From Flabesymbios commensalis (lineage: Eukaryota; Annelida; Polychaeta; Terebellida; Flabelligeridae): a DNA stretch of 64,000 bases. Position 1 is the stretch's first letter, and each line of letters starts with the position of its first letter. The stretch covers positions 24,487,123 to 24,551,122 of the forward strand of contig OZ024914.1 of the NCBI GenBank assembly GCA_964017125.1. The letters are read 5' to 3'. Below are positions 56,592-64,000 of the stretch, piece after piece. The position numbers and the translations under genes are program-made. The notes beneath the pieces are model-generated. The model was not told where the DNA came from. It made no database searches and saw only the letters and a list, made by a program, of their open reading frames with translations.

Positions 56592-56832
56592 TTACTCATG
56601 CGCTACTCCCACGCTGGCAGTCGTTGATGATCGCTGGCGATAGAATCACGGATTATGTGATGTGCCTTCTCCAGTCATCAATCACGTTACTCTAACCTAC
56701 TCATGCGCTTATGAACGCTAGACAATCGTTCTGGATCATGAGAGTCCATCAATCGCCAGAGTTTTCAATAATTTTTAATATTTTTCCGTGCGTTTCGCGA
56801 TCGTTGACGGTGATCGCCAAGGTGTGAGGGAC

Positions 56833-57161
56833 ACATTACGGCAACAGTTCAGACATCACCGTGAATTAAAATAATAAAAGGTACCCAGATGTGTAAAGAA
56901 GATATTTTACAATGTCTGCGTAATGACAAGCGTAAACTACACGAATTAGTCGACGGATAATGATATTAATCTCATACATAAAACGGCCCAGGATACGAAT
57001 ACGAACTATACGTGAGATAGACCTTGTAGACTATAAGGCCACATGTACATGATGTACACGAGGAGTACTAACCCAACCCATTCAACTGTTTCGTCACACG
57101 TATGAACCATATAATTATGACATAATTATTTGAATAGAGAAAAATGCTAAAGGGTTGTTAA
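56833..57161. other. No gene recognised
   Basis: No frame or repeat that I can support. Confidence 0.3.
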
Positions 57162-57358
57162 AGCGCTGAAATATTTTTATATAAACCATGAAGACCAAAG
57201 GTTATTTTAATTTGAAAATCATCATGAATGTCTTAGTCAGCTCTTTCTGCTTCATTTGAATACCTATGTCACGGGTTCACGGTCACTATCAATATTTTGA
57301 TTCTTTCAGTGCGGGGACCTTCTTTATACGCCAGGAGCTGACGTCCGCGCTGGAAGGG
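57162..57358 (+). mobile_element. TTAA-type MITE, diverged copy
   Basis: Begins agcgctgaaata after TTAA (57158-57161), shares gtcttagtcagctctttctg and ttcatttgaatacctatgt with 49521-49747, and ends gcgctggaaggg before TTAA (57359-57362). Its gacgtc palindrome has decayed to a single gacgtcc word. Confidence 0.7.
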
Positions 57359-57955
57359 TTAATAAATTCACCATGTATTTCACGATTTACAGGTAGTGCT
57401 CGTGAAATAGTTGGATACGAATTCCCATGCAAACTTGTTGCTCATATTTAATTATATTTTTGACCAATATAATTCAAAAGAACATTTTCAGCAATAATTG
57501 TCGTGTTCGGACAAACAATGTTTTTTATTCCACAGGAAAGTTTACACGCATTTAAAAATGTACCATTCAGCACACAATACAATATCGTATAGTGGAACAA
57601 TACTGTCATAATATGTTGTCGACGTTATGTATTAAATACACCACGTTCCGCGACGACTTGCCACACATGACATAACTCTTATACTGATTACAAGTTTACA
57701 TGTGTTCAATCTTAGCAAAATAATTTTATCATCCTTTCTAGGCTTACTCTGCACCGCATTGGCTCGTATTGATAGTCCAGATGAAAATGTGGAAATGCGA
57801 ATGAAAAATCAAATGAAATCAATTGAGTATCCAGAACTAATGTCATGTTTTTCCCTTCTAATATAGTAGCTTTACAGACATGTGTTTCTTGGCCCCAATT
57901 TATAACATATTCTTGAGCAATATATTTCAAATATTTCCTCATTGCACCATATTCA
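57359..57955. other. No gene recognised
   Basis: AT-rich sequence with no frame or repeat I can support. Confidence 0.3.
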
Positions 57956-58024
57956 CTTGATTGGTTTTACCTAGGTCTCGTGCTCTTGATTGGTCAACTC
58001 GCGCGACTTTGACCAATCAGGGGC
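57956..58024. promoter_or_regulatory. Cluster of three CCAAT boxes
   Basis: attgg occurs at about 57960 and 57989 and ccaat at about 58013, the last two in an inverted pair (gattggtca..tgaccaatc). They end about 45 bp before the left end of the 5.6-kb element. They may be upstream promoter elements of the gene at the right edge, separated from it by the insertion; this is inference. Confidence 0.35.
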
Positions 58025-59623
58025 CATGGGTTAAAGTAACTGAGAATACCAGTCCAGGGTTCTAGACTCTAAACAATATAGGTGCTTTAGAAGGAACCTT
58101 TCAGTACTATTACCATGCAGCCCCAGGAGAACCCTTGCTAGTAGGGCTGTTAAGCATAACAATTGTGCAAGAAATGAATAAAGCATGAAATTTTCAGTGA
58201 TGAAGCTTTGAATGTCCGTGAGCAAATTTAGGTACAGAACCACCTTAAGATATGCATCGGATGACCTTGGTTGACCTTTAAAAAAACCTGAAGGTCATAT
58301 CATAATATGCTTCTTGCTATCGGTCTTATGGTGCATTTGGTCAACCTTATATGCTTATAATGATCTTTTTTTTCAAAATCTAAATGTTTGAGCACATTTA
58401 TAATTAACCGGCCATGAATTTAAGGTGACCTTGAGATGTCAAGGTCAAATTTTGGCACATAAGGTCCATGTTTATCTTATGACCTAACATATATACATTG
58501 CATGTTTGACCCTATACGCAACCATTAGGGGCATGGCGGGGGAGGAATACGCTAATATTTGGAACAATCGTGCACTTGTTGTCAAGTTTTTTTCAAATTT
58601 GGCATGGTGTTAGGTATGGGCAGTGTGTTTTTAAAATCCATCGCAAACAAGATGGGCGTGACCTCTGGTGACCTCTAGAGGTCAAATTCAAAATGGATAC
58701 CAAAACGACCATAAAAACGAAAAAATGTTATATCTCAGCCCGTTTTTGGAAGAAGAATATTATGTAATACCACTTTTGGTATGTTTTGCGACATGATAAA
58801 TTAGCTTTTGGGGTCATCGTAATGATATAGGTTTTTTGGAGATCAAGGATCACGTCCAAGGTCAAATATGAGTTAAATTACCTACCATATACTATAATTG
58901 TAAAAAACTGTCTTGAAAGAAATCTTCAGTTTTAAACTTTGGTATGCTGTTAGGTATGGGAAATGTGTGTCAAAAATCCACCGCAAAAAAAGGGTATGAC
59001 CTCTGTTGACCTCTGAGTAAAATTCATAATGGCCGCTATAACGGCCGGCAAAAATAATAAATGTATTAAGGTTTCACCACCCTAAATAGGCCGAAATCAT
59101 ATACTAATGATAGAATCATCACACAAAATATTTTCAATGCGGCTGTTTCAACCTCTGTTGAATTAAAACAAATACAAAGAAGCTATATTTCTGTGGATAT
59201 TTAATAAGTACACGATGTCTCCTTCATCCCGGATATCAGATATAACTGTTTGGGGATAATCTGACAGGGATACAGTGGGTTAAAGGATGTATGTCTGGTC
59301 TGTGAAACAAGGTATGAATTTAGGCCTAAATCGAACTATGGTGACCTTTTTGAACACTAGGGGGCCTAGCTCAAAATATGTCTGGGTAGCAACCTCTTAT
59401 CTCAGTTGTTTTTGAAAATGCACAGTCCAAGCTTCATTATGATATGCGGTACTAGATAAGGGGGAGGGCAAAAGTATGTAAAATCGGCCCGTGGAATTAA
59501 GACATTTTACAAGTATTTCAATGGGACTGGCATTTGGGGTGGTGAGATCTTAATGCTTGCTATGGTTTTTTTAGGTCAAAGGTAAAAAACAGCAAAAAAT
59601 TCAAGCACCGGTATTGATTTTAC

Positions 59624-61627
59624 AACTCGATATATTCAGTTTACAACTCGATAGGTTGAGTTAATAACTCGATATATTGATTTAACAACTCGATATATTG
59701 AGCTAACAACTCGATATATTGAGTTGTGAACTCGATATATTGAGTTGTCTATATCGAGAAAACAAACTCAAAATATCGAGTTGTCAACTCAAAATATTGA
59801 GTTTATAACTCAATATATTGAGATAAGAACTCGATATATACTGAGTGCAAAACTCGATATATCGAGCTGGCAACTTTATATATTTAATTGCCAACTCAAT
59901 ATATCGAGCTATAAACTCAATATACCGAGTTGTCAACTAAATATATTGAGTTGTAAACTCAATATTTCGATTTATGAAATACATATATAGAGATATGAAC
60001 TCAACTGAATATATCGAGCTCTTAACTCAATATATTGAGTTCTTAACTCAATTCGTCTATATAAGAACTCAATATGTTGAGTTATGAATTTGGAGTTGTG
60101 AACTTAATATATCGAGTTCGAGCTCAATATATCGAGTCGTAATCTAAATATATCGATTTCTGAACTCAGTATGTCGAGTTTTTAACTGAATATATTGACT
60201 TTTTAATTTATTATATCGAGCTGTGAACTCAATATATCGACTTCTTAACTCAATATATAGAATTCTTAACTCAAAATATTAAGTTATGAACTCAATATAT
60301 TAAGTTGTGAACACAATATGTGAAGTTCTAAAATCAATATATTTAGGCGTAAACTGAACATATCGAGTTTTGAACTCGATATATCGAGATATGAGCTAAA
60401 TATATCGAGTTCTAAATTGAATATATCGAGTTTTAAACTCAATATATTCAGCTGTGAAATAGATCGAGTTATCAAGGCAATATATCGAGTTGTAAACTCA
60501 ATATATCGAGTTGTCAAGTCAATATATCGAGTTGTAAACTCAATATCGAGTTGTCAACTGAATATATTGAGTTGTAAACACAATATATCGAGATCTTAAC
60601 TCTATATATAGAGATATGAACTCAATATATCTTGTTCTCAACTGAAGATATCGAGCTCTTTATTCAATATATTGAGTTCTTAACTCAATATATTGAGTTA
60701 CGTATATTGAGTTATGAACTAAATATATCGGGTTGTGAACTGAATATATAAAGATGGTAACTGAATATATCGACTTTTAAAACAATATATCGGGTTGGGT
60801 TGTAAACTCAATATATCGACTTCTTAACTCAATATATTGAATTCTCAACTGATATGTGATATGTTCTCAATATATCGAGCTCTAAACTCAATATATCCAG
60901 TTTTGAACTCAATATATTGTGTTGTAAACTCAATATATGGAGTTGTAAACTCAATATATCGAGTTCTGAAGTCGATATATCGAGATATAAACTGAGTTCT
61001 GAAGTCAATGTATCGAGTTTTGAACTCAATGTATTAAGTTGTGAAGTCAATATATCGACTTTTTAAGTCGATATATCTAGTTGTAAACTCAATATATCGA
61101 GCTCTTAACTAAATATATCGAGTTCCAAACTCAATATATTGAGTTAAGAACTCAATATATTAAGTTTTGAAAACAATATGTCTTGTAGTAAACTCAATAT
61201 ATCGATTCGTAAACTCAATATATCGAATTCTGAACTCAATATATGGAGATATGAACTCAATATAATGAGTTCTGAACTCGATATATCAAGTTTTGAACTC
61301 ACTGTATTGAGTTGTGAACTCAATATATTGACTTGTTAAGTGAATATGTCAAGTTGTAAACTTAATATATCGAGTCGTATACTTGATATATCGAGTTCTG
61401 AACTCAATATATCGAGATATGATCTCAATATATCGAGTTCTGAACTCAATATATCGAGTTTTTAAGTCAATATGGAATTTTAAACTCAATATATCCAGTT
61501 TAAAACTCAATGTATCGAGTTTTGGACTCAATTTACCGAGTTGTTAACTCAATATATCGACTTTTAAAGTCAATATATCGAGTTGTAAACTCAATATTTC
61601 GAGTTCTTAACTCAATCTATCATGTTC
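59624..61627. repeat. Array of 21-bp palindromic units
   Basis: The core AACTCGATATATCGAGTT is an 18-bp perfect palindrome; most units are aactcaatatatcgagtt plus three spacer bases (gta, gtc, ctt, tta). At a steady 21-bp period there would be about 95 units. Units vary by point changes and a few have lost or gained two bases. Both strands read alike, giving frames of Ile/Tyr/Ser/Leu repeats in each direction. I see no unique sequence inside. Confidence 0.97.
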
Positions 61628-61639
61628 GAAGGCGCGTGG

Positions 61640-62276
61640 ACCCTCTAGCAAAATCCCCCAAAACTGGAAGGAATTCTTAAGCGTTGATGAAAACAAGGAC
61701 ACAGACGTTGTTGCTATTGCTGCAGCTGCTGTCTCTGAAATATCTGCCGATGAATTAAGGATCGCATTCGGGACTGCGCACAAATTCAGGTACATTACCG
61801 TACACGAATTTGCACAAACTTTGGGACCCCAGAAATCAGCTATGCTGTATGTGTTTCACACTGTCACAGGATGTGGCACTGTCAGTTCATTCAATGGTCG
61901 TAGTAAAGAAAACTGCGTGGGAGGTTTAGGAGGGTTCTCTTGAGGTTACTGATGCTTTCAGAGAAATTGCACAAACCTCAGACAAAAGCGGCACTGGAGC
62001 AGCATGTAAAAAGAGCTAGTCTTCAAAGGCAAGATTGGATCAGAGCAAAACATCTTGATTAGGAACTTCACAAATCCCAATCCTAGTGACTACGGATGGA
62101 CCAAATACATTCATGGTTGGACGCCTTTGTGGGCAACACTCCCACAAGCTCCGAAATCTTACTATGAATCAATTCATTGTGGTTGCACAAAAGACTGTGC
62201 TGGATGTTGTAAATGTGTGAAGGTAGGCTTGAAATGTACTGCTCTCTGTGCTTGCTCTGGGGAATGTGAACGATAA
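61640..62276 (+). pseudogene. Relic of a multicopy invertebrate Cys-rich protein
   Basis: Pieces in several frames follow the order of a protein family that is common and repeated in invertebrate genomes: LSVDENKDTDVVAIAAAAVS, HKFRYITVHEF, FHTVTGCGTVSSF (usual TGCDTVSSF), KTAWEV, EVTDAFREIA, QHVKRASLQ, then an open end (62055-62276) with SDYGWTKYIHGW, LWATLPQAP and a CxC-type cysteine cluster (CGCTKDCAGCCKCVKVGLKC). Frame changes and stops interrupt it and the N-terminal part is missing, where the 21-bp array lies. The biochemical role of the family is not known to me. Confidence 0.65.
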
Positions 62277-62959
62277 GCTAGACTTCTATGCATACCTGGA
62301 TATATAATACTATCAGAAATACATAATATGTATTTCTCATACTGTGCATGTATACTGGTGATACTGACACTGATATTGCCAGTGAGTAATACGAAGCATG
62401 CATGTTTATTTTTTATAGACATGACCTATGTGCTTGGGCAATTCATCCGATATATTTTTTGGGGGCACCAAGCCATAAGCAGCCATTTTCCAAGATGGCC
62501 GCCTATAAAGCTTGTGGGCACGATAACTTATGAACCGTTGATTGGATTGCATTCAAAAATGTTATGGTTGTTCTATAGGTTTTTTTGATGATCTGATTGG
62601 CTTTTGAGATGAATCCATTAAAAACAAAATGGCTGCCGCAGCCATTTAAAAAAAAATTGACAGGGTGGTAGTGGGGGTCATTTTTTTAATTATTTCTTGA
62701 TATTGATAGGCATACTGCCAATGGTATTCGTTAACAGGCGCGGTTCCGAATATTTTACAAAGGGAGTATCCGATTGGAATTTGATTGTCCTACCGCCAAA
62801 AAAGATGAATTTAGATGTCAATATACTCATTTAAGTAATGGTGTTTTGAGGCAAGATCCTTGAGGCAAATCCGTTTGAATTTTTTAATGTCAAATGCAGA
62901 TATTTCTGCATTTTAGAGCGATTTTTTTTAAACATATCTGATTGTAATTTTTTGGAAAA

Positions 62960-63490
62960 AATATTTTGTTTTCACCTTCGACCTTGAAGTTGACCTTTTG
63001 ACCTTGACAATGACCTTGAATTATCCAAACAATAATATGAATAGTTTCCCCAGTCAAAACACTTCAAAATGAGGTATTACACTTGTACTTATAATTGTAT
63101 TTGTGGAAAATCATATTTTGGCACTTTTGACCTTGAAATTGACCTTTCGACCTTGACCCTGATTTTGAAGATGACCTTGGATTATCCAAAAAATTACATA
63201 AATGTTTTTTTCCAATGAAAAACACATCAAAATGAGGTATTACACTTGTAGTTATAATTGTTTCCATGGAAAGTCATATTTTGGCACTTTCGACCTTGAA
63301 ATTGACCTTTTGACCTTGCAGATGACCTTGAAGTATTAAAAATAACCAGAAAAAATAGTCAGGAATGGATTCTTGAATTAAAATCACATCGAAAAGAGGT
63401 ATCACACTTGTTCCTTCCTTTATTTGTCAAAAAATCATATTTTCGGACATATATACGATGACCTTCACTTTGAAGGTCACTCAAGGTCAC
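62960..63490. repeat. Cluster of tgacctt words near the right end
   Basis: tgacct (the inverse of aggtca) occurs many times at 62970-63030, 63125-63180, 63290-63330 and 63460-63500, mostly as direct repeats 8-12 bp apart. Within it aaaatgaggtattacacttgta repeats at about 63067 and 63232. The left end of the element has fewer such words (58261-58290, 58425-58450, 58655-58690). Confidence 0.8.
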
Positions 63491-63813
63491 CAGAGGTCAC
63501 TGCCGAGGTGGTTCCGTACCTGATTGTGACCCCCTGGGTTCAAATATATATCATGCAAAATTTCATGCTTTATTCACAAAATGCACAATTGATCTGATAT
63601 TATGGGCTTAACAGCCCTACTATGCAGGGTTCTCCTGTGGTTGGATGGTAATAGTACTGAAAGTTTTTTTTTGAAGAACCTTTATTGTTTAGAGTGTAGG
63701 AGTAATTAGTCAGTCGTACTCTGTCTCGTATTGTCTGTACAATGGAGAAGGAACTAAACTTTACCTTTATATCTTGTGGAGGGGATTCCCCATTCCTAGC
63801 TTTACATTCTGTG

Positions 63814-63839
63814 ATTGGATAAGATAAATTGTATATAAA
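63814..63839 (+). promoter_or_regulatory. Core promoter: inverted CCAAT box and TATA box
   Basis: attgg at 63814-63818 is followed by tatataaa at 63832-63839. The TATA box lies about 112 bp before the ATG at 63951, leaving room for a start site near 63865 and a short 5' untranslated region. The 5.6-kb element ends 118 bp before the CCAAT box. Confidence 0.6.
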
Positions 63840-63950
63840 TAATCAGGGCGGAAAATTAGGGAGTCCTTCCAGATTGAATACAGTCCAGCTGGGGAATAGG
63901 TCACACAGATCTATTGACAAATCGTGAAGAGTTTTGTCTCCACTACAGCC

Positions 63951-64000
63951 ATGTTAGTCCACACAGTGTCGCTTTCTCTGATCTTGAGTCTTTGTCTGAT
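63951..64000 (+). CDS. Start of a secreted or membrane protein gene (partial)
   Basis: ATG in context cagccATGt opens 16 codons that stay open to the window edge: MLVHTVSLSLILSLCL. A short n-region followed by a hydrophobic run is what a signal peptide looks like. A TATA box 112 bp upstream supports a real start. An acceptor-like ctccactacag just before the ATG leaves open a splice there. Nothing can be said of the mature protein. Confidence 0.55.
   Translation, partial: MLVHTVSLSLILSLCL

Larger units (their letters stand above)
55421..56832. mobile_element. Inverted-repeat element with cgatcgc motifs, 1.4 kb
   Basis: The left end cacaccttggcgatca (55429) continues to caacgatcgcg, and the right end is the near inverse (cgcgatcgttga..tgatcgccaaggtgtg, ending 56826). 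The ends are packed with gatcgc/gcgatc words and include a 31-bp tandem repeat. There is no coding region, so it would be non-autonomous. A SINE sits inside. I could not settle the target duplication or superfamily. Confidence 0.7.
58065..63696 (+). mobile_element. 5.6-kb inverted-repeat element with palindromic array
   Basis: The left end 58065-58255 and the inverse of 63485-63696 match: actctaaacaat, tttcagtactattaccat, ggagaaccc, tagtagggctgttaagc, gaataaagcatgaaatttt and ggtac(a/g)gaaccacc occur in the same order. Between them lie stretches dense in tgacctt, a 2-kb array of 21-bp palindromic units and a plus-strand coding relic. Terminal repeats of about 200 bp and one internal coding relic suggest a DNA transposon or a compound element. 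The immediate flanks share only TA at best, so the target duplication is uncertain. Confidence 0.75.

Noticed and set aside
59624-61627. Possible CRISPR-like array
   Set aside because: The units are contiguous 21-bp palindromes with no unique spacers, in an animal genome.

Overview
The window looks like nuclear DNA of an invertebrate animal, most likely a lophotrochozoan and probably a mollusc. This is inferred from an intron-rich IgGFc-binding-type gene, several tRNA-derived SINEs, many short palindromic DNA transposons including a CCCAGCAAACACA-ended family, and a CR1/L2/Jockey-like LINE. There are no operons, bacterial signals, rRNA genes or intact tRNA genes. Most of the 64 kb is repeats.

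Only two host genes can be supported. A six-exon gene on the minus strand (29240-38884) encodes an IgGFc-binding-domain protein of about 579 residues with one C-terminal membrane span; all five introns are phase 1 and all splice sites are GT/AG. The start of a second gene lies at the right edge: an inverted CCAAT box, a TATA box and an ATG at 63951 followed by a signal-peptide-like start that runs off the window.

Left part (1-28.1 kb). A minisatellite (330-812) is followed by duplicon A1 (1315-5590), which ends in a 36-bp minisatellite, and duplicon B1 (5586-6893). The pair recurs as A2 (9508-13040) and B2 (15660-17526), and again, more diverged, as A3 (42.3-46.1 kb) and B3 (50.7-51.0 kb). 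A piece of A lies at 27565-28073. A 42-bp minisatellite abuts B2. A TTAA-flanked foldback MITE occurs in B2 and again at 25.5 kb, where a neighbouring tandem copy keeps the empty target site.

Middle (28-39 kb). Intron 2 of the IgGFc gene (33499-38609) is filled by a GC-rich repeat complex: two direct 0.9-kb units holding two tRNA-derived SINE types, and a palindrome with arms of about 0.85 kb. A SINE later landed in one arm. Intron 3 holds an AGT microsatellite.

Right part (39-64 kb). This holds A3 (with an internal LINE remnant and a SINE in its minisatellite), 410 bp of pure GTGA repeat, foldback MITEs with CRE-like half-sites, a rearranged LINE cut by a SINE (52.29-54.15 kb), a 1.4-kb inverted-repeat element with 31-bp internal repeats (55.42-56.83 kb), and a 5.6-kb inverted-repeat element (58065-63696). 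The last carries about 2 kb of 21-bp palindromic units beside a degraded cysteine-rich coding relic. It sits directly upstream of the TATA box of the right-edge gene and is the most unusual object here.
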